Positions 1 to 5,473 of a stretch of DNA of 9,724 nt are shown piece after piece. How positions within the stretch are numbered: the first letter of the stretch is position 1; the number at the start of each line of letters is the position of its first letter. The notes beneath the pieces were generated by a model. The model did no database searches and was not told where the DNA came from. It saw nothing but the letters and a program-made list of their open reading frames with translations. Position numbers and translations under genes: made by a program. The stretch covers positions 5,580 to 15,303 of the forward strand of contig PMMB01000079.1 of assembly GCA_003165495.1 (NCBI GenBank). The letters are read 5' to 3'. The stretch is from Gammaproteobacteria bacterium. GTDB taxonomy: Bacteria > Pseudomonadota > Gammaproteobacteria > Steroidobacterales > Steroidobacteraceae.

Positions 1-128
1 GGGAATTGATCCGCAAGATCGCCGGCAGAGCGTTCGCCGGCGCGCAAGACATCGAGGATGGCGCGGCGCGTCGGATCGGCAATCGCGCCGAAGGCGTTGA
101 TCGAGCGGGCGTGTAAACGTGTAACCAT
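1..128 (-). CDS. ArsR-family HTH transcriptional regulator (N-terminal part)
   Basis: Read on the minus strand, the ATG at 128-126 opens a frame of 42 codons that runs off the left edge. The peptide contains INAFGAIADPTRRAILDVL followed by RAGERSAGDLADQF. This is the classic start of an ArsR-type winged helix: a first helix, the 'ADPTRRAIL' signature, and then the beginning of the next helices leading to the recognition helix, which lies outside the window. Proteins with this N-terminus are small dimeric repressors. Many are not metal sensors and sit beside an SRPBCC/AHSA1-domain partner gene; whether that is so here cannot be seen. No Shine-Dalgarno sequence precedes the ATG, and a candidate -10 box lies only 7 bases before it, so the mRNA may be leaderless. 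The start codon sits inside a perfect palindrome, suggesting autoregulation. The family call is confident; the ligand and targets are unknown. Confidence 0.85.
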   Translation of the reverse strand, partial: MVTRLHARSINAFGAIADPTRRAILDVLRAGERSAGDLADQF

Positions 129-136
129 ATGGTTAC
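121..136. promoter_or_regulatory. Perfect 16-bp palindrome, probable ArsR-family operator
   Basis: GTAACCATATGGTTAC equals its own reverse complement over all 16 bases. It contains the start codon of the ArsR-family gene (128-126) and overlaps the candidate -10 box of that gene by two bases. ArsR-family repressors commonly bind such dyads at their own promoters, so an autoregulatory operator is the natural reading. The symmetry is seen directly; the binding is inferred. Confidence 0.65.
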
Positions 137-163
137 TTTAATGGCAGCCGTCATGAGCCGCAA
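135..163 (-). promoter_or_regulatory. Candidate promoter of the ArsR-family gene
   Basis: On the minus strand TTGCGG (163-158) and TAAAGT (140-135) are separated by exactly 17 bases. The hexamers match the sigma-70 consensus at 3 of 6 and 4 of 6 positions. Transcription would start about 7 bases downstream, at or next to the A of the start codon at 128, fitting a leaderless message. It is weak by sequence alone but supported by its position against the palindrome. Confidence 0.4.
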
Positions 164-172
164 GCGATTCGG

Positions 173-200
173 AAATGAAAGGGCGCCCCAGCGGGCGCCC
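173..200 (-). terminator. Rho-independent terminator of the TPR-protein gene
   Basis: On the minus strand the hairpin GGGCGCCC-GCTG-GGGCGCCC (200-181) is followed by TTTCATTT. It has 8 G/C base pairs and a 4-base loop. It starts 24 bases after the stop codon of the TPR-protein gene and ends before the ArsR-family gene, so it should insulate the two. The T tract is interrupted by one C, but the stem is strong. Confidence 0.75.
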
Positions 201-224
201 ACTTCTGCGGTACCGCGCGGCCGG

Positions 225-1028
225 CTAGCTCCAGTCGCCGCCACCACCACCACCACCGCCGTCATCCCAGCCGGAGCCGGGGTCGTTCACGCCGAAGTCG
301 GAGCCGCCCATGTCGCCGTTGCCCGCGTCGCCGGCCTCGGCCGGGGGTATGACGCCGCCGCCGCGCCCGCCATCCAAGAAGTGATGGGCCAGCTCTTCGC
401 CGGCAACCACACCTGCGCCCACCGCGAGGCCCGAGGCGAGTCCGCCGGCGATTCCAGAGCCGATTCCGCCGCCGCCCATCGGTCCAGGACCGAAGCCGCC
501 GGGTCCGTAGGGTCCAGGCGCGCCGCCCATGCCGGGGCCGGCCGCGGGATATTGGACATAGGTATTATTGCGCCGGCGAAACACCATGAACAGGATGGCG
601 ACCACACCGGCCAGAATCAGCACCGTGCCCCAGGGAAATCGAGGCGCATCAGGAACGGACCTGATGACGGCCGGACCAACTGCGCCGGTCCTAAGTCCGA
701 GCTGTGCTTTGAGTTCTTGCACCGATCGGGGATTTGCAAAGGGTAGGCCGGGCTTCAATTGTTCGGCCGCGCCTAGCTCCGAGCGCGCCAGAGCGGTCCG
801 GCCTTCTTTCGCGTACAGTTCGGCCTGCACGTAATGCGCTTTGGCGCTGGTCGGGTGATCGGCCAGCACTTGGGTGATCATCTGCTGGGCTTGATCGAGA
901 TGACCGCCCGCCGCCGCGGCATAGATCTGGTCCATCGTGGGGTCGCTGTCTGCGAACACCGGCGATGCGATCGTGACCGCGAAAGTCACGGTCGCGGCAA
1001 GAGTTGCAGCAAGTAAAAATCTGCGCAT
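225..1028 (-). CDS. Exported TPR protein with membrane anchor and Gly-rich tail
   Basis: This is a 267-residue protein of unknown specific function. Residues 1-26 form a signal peptide (MRR, a hydrophobic stretch, cleavage likely after VFA). Residues 31-96 resemble about two tetratricopeptide-type helical repeats (AAAAGGHLDQAQQMITQVL, then AKAHYVQAELYAKEGRTALA), so the domain should face the periplasm and bind a partner. A transmembrane helix at about 132-150 is followed by an RRR stop-transfer signal. The rest is low complexity: Gly/Pro-rich at 163-190, a glycine-zipper-like hydrophobic stretch at 190-210, and an acidic poly-Gly tail ending GDWS. Gly-rich tails ending in an aromatic residue also occur on YgcG/TPM-domain membrane proteins, but no TPM domain is present. 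The start is supported by GAGGG about 8 bases upstream. The gene has its own terminator and lies 136 bases past hppD, so it is probably monocistronic. Confidence 0.8.
   Translation of the reverse strand: MRRFLLAATLAATVTFAVTIASPVFADSDPTMDQIYAAAAGGHLDQAQQMITQVLADHPTSAKAHYVQAELYAKEGRTALARSELGAAEQLKPGLPFANPRSVQELKAQLGLRTGAVGPAVIRSVPDAPRFPWGTVLILAGVVAILFMVFRRRNNTYVQYPAAGPGMGGAPGPYGPGGFGPGPMGGGGIGSGIAGGLASGLAVGAGVVAGEELAHHFLDGGRGGGVIPPAEAGDAGNGDMGGSDFGVNDPGSGWDDGGGGGGGGDWS
241..255. repeat. (CCA)5 trinucleotide tract in the poly-Gly tail
   Basis: Five tandem CCA units, flanked by CCG triplets, read on the minus strand as the run of glycine codons just before the GDWS end of the TPR protein. Each unit is in frame, so slippage would change only the number of glycines and not the frame. 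Confidence 0.7.
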
Positions 1029-1065
1029 AACAGGCCCTCGACAGGTCGAATTGACCGTTGCACGT

Positions 1066-1093
1066 TAGATATGGGCGGTTCGGTGAAGTTCAA
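1066..1093 (-). promoter_or_regulatory. Candidate promoter of the TPR-protein gene
   Basis: On the minus strand TTGAAC (1093-1088) and TATCTA (1071-1066) are 16 bases apart. They lie 38 bases upstream of the start codon. The matches to sigma-70 consensus are modest (4/6 and 3/6). A short imperfect dyad, GGTCGAATTGACC (1044-1056), sits between this candidate and the ribosome binding site. Plausible but weak. Confidence 0.25.
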
Positions 1094-1115
1094 CGGCTCC
1101 CTCCCGCGCCCCAGA

Positions 1116-1156
1116 GAGGCCGCCTTGGGGCCCATGCGGCGCGTTTTGGCGGCCTC
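1116..1156 (-). terminator. Hairpin just past the hppD stop codon
   Basis: GAGGCCGCC (1116-1124) and GGCGGCCTC (1148-1156) are perfect 9-bp inverted arms around a 23-base GC-rich loop. Flanking CCCC/GGGG could extend pairing after a small bulge. The hairpin begins 8 bases after the hppD stop. No T tract follows, so it is not a canonical intrinsic terminator; it may stabilise the mRNA 3' end or assist Rho-dependent termination. Confidence 0.4.
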
Positions 1157-1164
1157 CGGGGCCA

Positions 1165-2223
1165 TTAGATGACGCCGCGGCGCTTTTGGTCGAGTTCTAT
1201 GGACTCGAACAGGGCTTGAAAATTCCCTTCGCCGAAGCCGTCGTTGCCCTTGCGCTGAATGATCTCGAAGAAGATCGGGCCGATGGCATTCTTGGTAAAA
1301 ATTTGCAACAGAATGCCGCTGCTGGCACTGCCGTCGATCAGAACGCTGCGACGCTTCAGTTCGCTCAAAGACTCGCGATGACCGGCGACGCGAGCGTCGA
1401 TGCCTTCGTAGTAGGTGGCGGGCGTGTCTTGGAACTCGACGCCGCGTTTGCGCAGGGCATCGACCGTCCGATAGATATCGTCCGTCCCGAGAGCGATGTG
1501 TTGGATGCCCTCACCCTTGTATTCGTTGAGGTATTCCTCGATCTGGCTCTTGTCGTCCTTGCTTTCATTGATGGGGATGCGGATTTTGCCGCAAGGCGAC
1601 GTCAACGCGCGCGAAAACAAACCGGTCTCTTTGCCCTCGATGCTGAAGTAGCGGATTTCCTTGAAGTTGAACAATCTTTCATAGAAGCCGGCCCATAGGT
1701 TCATATTGCCGCGCTTGACGTTATGGGTCAGATGATCGATACGCGTGAGGCCCACCGGCGCCGCAGCGCCGGCTGACGCCGCAGCCACCGGCACGAAATC
1801 CACGTCATAAATCGTGCGGTCGCCGTAGCGATCAACGAGGTAGATCAAGCTGCCGCCGATTCCTTCGATCGACGGGATGTTAAGTTCCATCGGCCCGGCT
1901 GTGGCTGGACCTGGTTTTGCTCCCAGCTCGAGGGCGCGCGAATAGGCAAAGCGTGCGTCGGCGACGCGAAATGCCATGGCGCATGCACAGGGTCCATGCG
2001 CGCGCGCGAACCTCTGCGCAAAGCTGTCGTGCTCCGCGTTGATGATGAAATGAATATCGCCTTGGGCATGTAGGGTCACGTTCTTCGAGCGATGCCGCGC
2101 CACCGCCGGCAAGCCCATGCTTTCGAACAGCCGTCGCAACAATTCCGGATCCGGCGCGGCGTACTCGACGAATTCGAAGCCGTCGGTGCGCATCGGATTG
2201 GTGGCACTCAGCTGGGCGTTCAT
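1165..2223 (-). CDS. hppD: 4-hydroxyphenylpyruvate dioxygenase
   Basis: A cytoplasmic non-heme Fe(II) enzyme that converts 4-hydroxyphenylpyruvate and O2 to homogentisate and CO2, the second step of tyrosine catabolism and the source of pyomelanin where homogentisate accumulates. The 352 residues match the usual bacterial length (about 350-360). An N-terminal vicinal-oxygen-chelate domain (about 10-145) includes DGFEFVEY, VARHRSKNVTLHAQGDIHFI and MELNIPSIEGIGGS. The catalytic domain holds the three iron ligands: His164 (IDHLTHNV), His242 (GIQHIAL) and Glu320 (FFEIIQRKG), with spacing like the Pseudomonas enzyme. The C-terminal gate helix GFGEGNFQALFESIE is intact. I chose the ATG at 2223 over an in-frame ATG at 2280 because homologues begin near it and because it overlaps the hydroxylase stop codon as ATGA (2223-2220), indicating translational coupling. 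No homogentisate dioxygenase or aromatic transaminase is in the window. Confidence 0.95.
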   Translation of the reverse strand: MNAQLSATNPMRTDGFEFVEYAAPDPELLRRLFESMGLPAVARHRSKNVTLHAQGDIHFIINAEHDSFAQRFARAHGPCACAMAFRVADARFAYSRALELGAKPGPATAGPMELNIPSIEGIGGSLIYLVDRYGDRTIYDVDFVPVAAASAGAAAPVGLTRIDHLTHNVKRGNMNLWAGFYERLFNFKEIRYFSIEGKETGLFSRALTSPCGKIRIPINESKDDKSQIEEYLNEYKGEGIQHIALGTDDIYRTVDALRKRGVEFQDTPATYYEGIDARVAGHRESLSELKRRSVLIDGSASSGILLQIFTKNAIGPIFFEIIQRKGNDGFGEGNFQALFESIELDQKRRGVI

Positions 2224-2783
2224 GACGACGCCACGGCCTTGTGGCGGACGCTGATGGCGGTACCGAACACGTGGTCCCACACATGCGTGGTCACCCCGAA
2301 GTTGCCTCCTTTCGGCGAGTAATGATGCCGCATGTGCCAGGCGCGCAGCTCATTGAAATACGAGGGCGACGATTTGTTCGCATGGTGATGGATGACGTGA
2401 TGCACGAGCCCATACCACCAATAACCGAGCATCACGCCGACAGTGAGACCGTCCGCGAGATTGAACCCTAGACCCAACCACGCGGGCACCAAGATGACGA
2501 GGCTGAGCACCGAAACGCTTATCCAGGACGGCGTGCCGATCAAGGCCAGCGGCGCCGCATGATGCTGCCCATGCATGGGCGAAAAATAGGCCATTCGATG
2601 CAATGCGATCCGGTGCAGGACATACTCCGCCAGGGTCCATAGGACCAGCCCCGACATGGCCGCACCGAGCCATTCCGTGCCGCTGGTCCAAGTAACATGG
2701 TTGATATTGGCCGCCGTCAGCGCGATGAGCACCAGGGGATAGACGACGAAGTCCGAGTAATAGCTCAATTTGCTGAGTTGCAT
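2220..2783 (-). CDS. Fatty acid hydroxylase / sterol desaturase superfamily membrane protein
   Basis: A 187-residue integral membrane protein with the histidine clusters of the di-iron fatty acid hydroxylase superfamily (which includes fatty acid 2-hydroxylases, C-4 sterol oxidases and carotenoid hydroxylases). Clusters: HRIALH (57-62), HGQHH (71-75), HHVIHHH (128-134), HMRHH (150-154), then H167 and H171 in THVWDH. Hydrophobic segments lie at about 12-27, 39-56, 88-107 and 111-127, putting the His boxes on one side of the membrane. The substrate cannot be told from sequence. It is the first gene of a two-gene operon: its TGA overlaps the hppD ATG. The start is uncertain. I prefer ATG at 2783 (MQLSKLSYY); an in-frame GTG at 2828 adds 15 polar residues and starts only 3 bases from the palindrome at 2831-2842. 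No strong ribosome binding site distinguishes them. Confidence 0.85.
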   Translation of the reverse strand: MQLSKLSYYSDFVVYPLVLIALTAANINHVTWTSGTEWLGAAMSGLVLWTLAEYVLHRIALHRMAYFSPMHGQHHAAPLALIGTPSWISVSVLSLVILVPAWLGLGFNLADGLTVGVMLGYWWYGLVHHVIHHHANKSSPSYFNELRAWHMRHHYSPKGGNFGVTTHVWDHVFGTAISVRHKAVASS

Positions 2784-2830
2784 GGTGTTGCCCGTCGCCC
2801 ACCTCAATTCGATGCGCCATTTGACCACGA

Positions 2831-2842
2831 ATTCTGCAGAAT
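2831..2842. promoter_or_regulatory. 12-bp palindrome between divergent genes, candidate operator
   Basis: ATTCTGCAGAAT is perfectly self-complementary and lies between the hydroxylase-hppD operon and the divergent flavoprotein gene. It abuts the candidate minus-strand -10 box, and also lies between a plus-strand TTGACC (2821-2826, 5/6 match to a -35 box) and the flavoprotein start, so one bound factor could control both directions. No regulator for it is in the window. Confidence 0.4.
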
Positions 2843-2869
2843 GTTAGCGAAAGAATGAATCACGCGCAA
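2841..2869 (-). promoter_or_regulatory. Candidate promoter of the hydroxylase-hppD operon
   Basis: On the minus strand TTGCGC (2869-2864) and TAACAT (2846-2841) have a 17-base spacer. Matches to sigma-70 consensus are 3/6 and 4/6. The -35 box would lie inside the 5' end of the divergent flavoprotein gene, and the start of transcription would fall inside the palindrome at 2831-2842, giving a leader of roughly 50 bases to the ATG at 2783. Confidence 0.35.
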
Positions 2870-4270
2870 AACACCATAGTCATCGTGGGTGCCGGTTTCT
2901 GCGGCACGGTGCTGGCAGCCAACCTGCTGCGCCGGCCGCCGTCCGATGCGACCGACATCGTGCTGATAGAGCGCGGCTCTGCGATGGGCCGCGGCGTGGC
3001 GTACGCCGTGCGCGAGTTTCCCCATCTGCTCAATGTGCCGGCGGCGCGGCTGTCGGCCGATTCACGGGACCCCTTGCAATTCCTGCGCTTTGCGCAGCGC
3101 CATGTGCCGGATGCCGACAGCGAGGATTTCCTGCCGCGCGAGCTGTATGGCGATTACTTGCAGGAGGTGCTGTTGCAGGCTGAGCGGGGGACGATTGCGC
3201 ACACGCGGTTGCTGCGCATCTTCGATGAAGTTCGGCACATCACGCGGCGCAGCGACGGCAAGGGGTTCGCCGTGCAGTTCTTGGATCGGCCGCCGATCAT
3301 GGCGGATCGCGTGATTTTAGCGTTGGGGAATCCGCCCCCGCCGCTGCTGCCGTGGGCTGCCGCGGTCCGCGATCACAGGGCGTACCGGCATGATCCGTGG
3401 GAACTGCCGAAGACACTGGCGGCAGAGCACTCGGTACTGATCGTCGGCAATGGATTGACGATGGCCGATGCCGCCTTGGAATTGACCCAGGATACGAGCC
3501 GTGCACCCGCGCTGCACACGATTTCTCGGCGCGGCCTGATTCCTCTGCCGCAGACGACGTTTCGACCGTCCGCCGTGCGCGGCAATGGCGAGGCGCTGCT
3601 GGCGTGCGCTGACTCGCTCAGGCAGGTGCTGGCGATGATTCGCGAGTTGACGCGCGAAGTTGAGAATAGGGGGGGTGACTGGCGTGAGGTCGTCACTTTC
3701 ATTCGTCACTTGGCGCCGGCCCTGTGGCGGCGGTTACCCTTGGCTGAGCAACGGCGCTTCGTGCGGCACCTGCAGGCGCACTGGGACATACACCGGCACC
3801 GCCTACCGCCGCAATTGGCTGCGCGCATCGCGTCTCTGCGGCGCAGCGGAAAGCTGCAGGTGAACGCCGGCCGTATCGATTCGGTGATTGCGGCGGGAGA
3901 ACAACTGCGGGTGTCGTGGCGTCCGCGCGGCGGCGGGTCGGCGACGCTGACGGTGGACTTGGTCGTCAACGCCACGGGTCCCGACTATGTGCTCAAGCGC
4001 GGGGCGGTCCCGCTGCTGAATTCTTTGCGCGCGGCCGGGTTGGTATCCGAGGATGCGCTGGACCTTGGGATCCGCACGGCGCGGTATGGAGCGTGCGTGG
4101 ACGCGCAGGGGCGCACAAACCAAGACCTCTACTATCTCGGACCCATGCTGCGCGCCGAGCATTGGGAGGCGACGGCCGCGACCGAGCTGCGCGATCACGC
4201 AGAGCAGCTCGCGGCGCATCTTGTCGATAGCCGCGTGGAGTCGGCTGCACGCTCACGCCAGCCGCTCTAG
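2855..4270 (+). CDS. FAD/NAD(P)-binding protein, COG4529 (YdhS-like) family
   Basis: A 471-residue predicted cytoplasmic flavoprotein. The N-terminal Rossmann fold is IVIVGAGFCG (8-17, GxGxxG) with the acidic residue E39 ending strand 2 (VLIERG). GRGVAY (45-50) and LLNVPAARLSADS (58-70) are typical of the COG4529 family that includes E. coli YdhS. ALGNPPPP (156-163) and a second dinucleotide-binding motif, VLIVGNGLTMAD (194-205), fit NAD(P)H binding, and NATGPDY near residue 373 is the usual FAD-domain closing motif. Related enzymes include amino-acid N-hydroxylases and other flavin monooxygenases, but the substrate and reaction of this family are unknown. The ATG at 2855 is chosen because the GxGxxG motif follows directly; GCGAAAGA just upstream is a weak ribosome binding site. 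It diverges from the hydroxylase-hppD operon, and its last 18 bases overlap the convergent class V PLP gene. Confidence 0.85.
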   Translation: MNHAQNTIVIVGAGFCGTVLAANLLRRPPSDATDIVLIERGSAMGRGVAYAVREFPHLLNVPAARLSADSRDPLQFLRFAQRHVPDADSEDFLPRELYGDYLQEVLLQAERGTIAHTRLLRIFDEVRHITRRSDGKGFAVQFLDRPPIMADRVILALGNPPPPLLPWAAAVRDHRAYRHDPWELPKTLAAEHSVLIVGNGLTMADAALELTQDTSRAPALHTISRRGLIPLPQTTFRPSAVRGNGEALLACADSLRQVLAMIRELTREVENRGGDWREVVTFIRHLAPALWRRLPLAEQRRFVRHLQAHWDIHRHRLPPQLAARIASLRRSGKLQVNAGRIDSVIAAGEQLRVSWRPRGGGSATLTVDLVVNATGPDYVLKRGAVPLLNSLRAAGLVSEDALDLGIRTARYGACVDAQGRTNQDLYYLGPMLRAEHWEATAATELRDHAEQLAAHLVDSRVESAARSRQPL

Positions 4271-5473
4271 TCCGCTCAGCAAGCGGTTCACCTCATCGCG
4301 GGTGTTGTACATGGAGATGCCGGTGCGGAGCAGCCCGCCACGCTCGGCGAGACCCAACGCTTGCACCGCCCGCGCTGCGTAGAAATCTCCGTCCCAAACG
4401 CAAATGCCTTGGTTTCCCAGCGCGGTGGCGGCCGCGGCCGCGGTGATTTTGTCCAAGGTGATCGATACGGTCGGTGCCCGAGCGCGACCGGCGGCGAAGT
4501 CCGGACCCCAGACACGAACGCCGGGAATACGGCGCACGGCGTCATGGTAGCTCTTCGCCAAGTCATGCTCGTACGCAGAAATGTGCGTCATGGCGTCGAC
4601 GATGCGTTCCCTCAAGCTGGTACCGCCGCCCCAACTCGCGATGTACTCCACCGCCGCGCGCACGCCGTCGATTGCCGCGTGATTCAGCGTGCCGGTTTCG
4701 ATGCGGTAGGGAGCCGCGGGATCCTGCACACTCAATCGGTCCGTCGGCAAGCGATCGAGTGCGCCGGGCCGCGAATACAGCACGCCCACATGCGGTCCGT
4801 AGAATTTATATGCCGAGCAGAGGAGAAAATCCGCGCCGAGCGCCTGAACGTCGACGGGAAAATGCGGCGCGTAGTGCACGGCGTCCACCAACAGCAGAGC
4901 GCCCACTTGCCGAGTCAGGCGCCGCGCGAGTGCAAGGTCATTGACCGTACCCAGCGAATTCGCCGATGCGCCGATGGCAAACAGCTTGGTGCGCGCCGTG
5001 ATCTTGGCGGCCATGTCGGCGGGATCCAATTCACCGGATTCCAGCAGGCGCACTTCGCGCACCACGACGCCGCGCTCCTTCAGGTTGAGCCAAGGTCCTC
5101 GATTGCCCTCGTGGTCGAGTTGGGTAATGAGCACCTCGTCGCCTTTCTCCAAGGTGCGGCCGATGGCAACGCTCAAGTTGAAGCTGAGCGTGGTCATGCT
5201 TTGACCGAACGATATGCACGAGCCGCCTTCCGCGCCGAGAAAGGTGGCGACGACGCTGCGCGCCACCGCCATGCGCCGATCCACCTCTCGGGAGGGCGCG
5301 AAGTTGCCGTGCGTGTTCACATTGCAGGAGGCATAGACATCGGCAATGGCATCGACCACGGCGCGCGGCACTTGACTGCCCCCCGGTCCGTCGAGAAAGG
5401 CGAGGTCGGGGTTCTTCGTCAGCGCCGGAAAATCCTGCCGGCTGCGCAGGCAATGCTCGAGTGTGTAGGCCAT
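4253..5473 (-). CDS. Class V PLP enzyme, 'cysteine desulfurase-like' (TIGR01976-type)
   Basis: A 406-residue fold-type I PLP enzyme of the class V aminotransferase family. Seen: FLDGPGGSQVP (27-37) near the N-terminus, the cofactor-stacking His121 (QLDHEGN), Asp197 with His200 (VDAVHYAPH), and the Schiff-base Lys223 in SAYKFYGPHVG. GTLNHAAI (261-268) and Arg383 (LLRTGISMYNT) complete the site. The overall pattern matches the group called 'cysteine desulfurase-like protein'. Aligning VWDGDFYA (359-366) with the VRTGHHCA segment of SufS (from memory, no gap) puts Tyr365 at the catalytic cysteine. A true SufS/IscS-type desulfurase is therefore unlikely, and no Fe-S cluster genes are nearby; an aminotransferase, lyase or epimerase-like reaction is possible. 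The ATG shares a base with the stop of the upstream barrel-protein gene (TAATG), so the pair is translationally coupled. The substrate is unknown. Confidence 0.85.
   Translation of the reverse strand: MAYTLEHCLRSRQDFPALTKNPDLAFLDGPGGSQVPRAVVDAIADVYASCNVNTHGNFAPSREVDRRMAVARSVVATFLGAEGGSCISFGQSMTTLSFNLSVAIGRTLEKGDEVLITQLDHEGNRGPWLNLKERGVVVREVRLLESGELDPADMAAKITARTKLFAIGASANSLGTVNDLALARRLTRQVGALLLVDAVHYAPHFPVDVQALGADFLLCSAYKFYGPHVGVLYSRPGALDRLPTDRLSVQDPAAPYRIETGTLNHAAIDGVRAAVEYIASWGGGTSLRERIVDAMTHISAYEHDLAKSYHDAVRRIPGVRVWGPDFAAGRARAPTVSITLDKITAAAAATALGNQGICVWDGDFYAARAVQALGLAERGGLLRTGISMYNTRDEVNRLLSGLERLA

Noticed and set aside
129..746. A 205-codon plus-strand frame starting beside the ArsR palindrome.
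   Set aside because: It lies antisense to the TPR-protein gene, crosses that gene's terminator, and its Ala/Arg/His-rich sequence shows no domain. The minus-strand gene has a signal peptide, ribosome binding site and terminator.
2223..2280. The longer hppD frame beginning at 2280.
   Set aside because: The extra 19 residues overlap the hydroxylase coding region, are Arg-rich and unlike HPPD N-termini; the ATGA overlap at 2223-2220 gives a better start.
2829..2840. Adjacent EcoRI- and PstI-like sites resembling a cloning polylinker.
   Set aside because: Only these two sites occur, they overlap, and coding sequence is continuous on both sides. The bases are better explained by a natural palindrome.
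4253..5473. Assigning the class V enzyme to Fe-S cluster assembly (sufS/csdA).
   Set aside because: The catalytic cysteine position holds Tyr and no suf, isc or csd partner gene is nearby.
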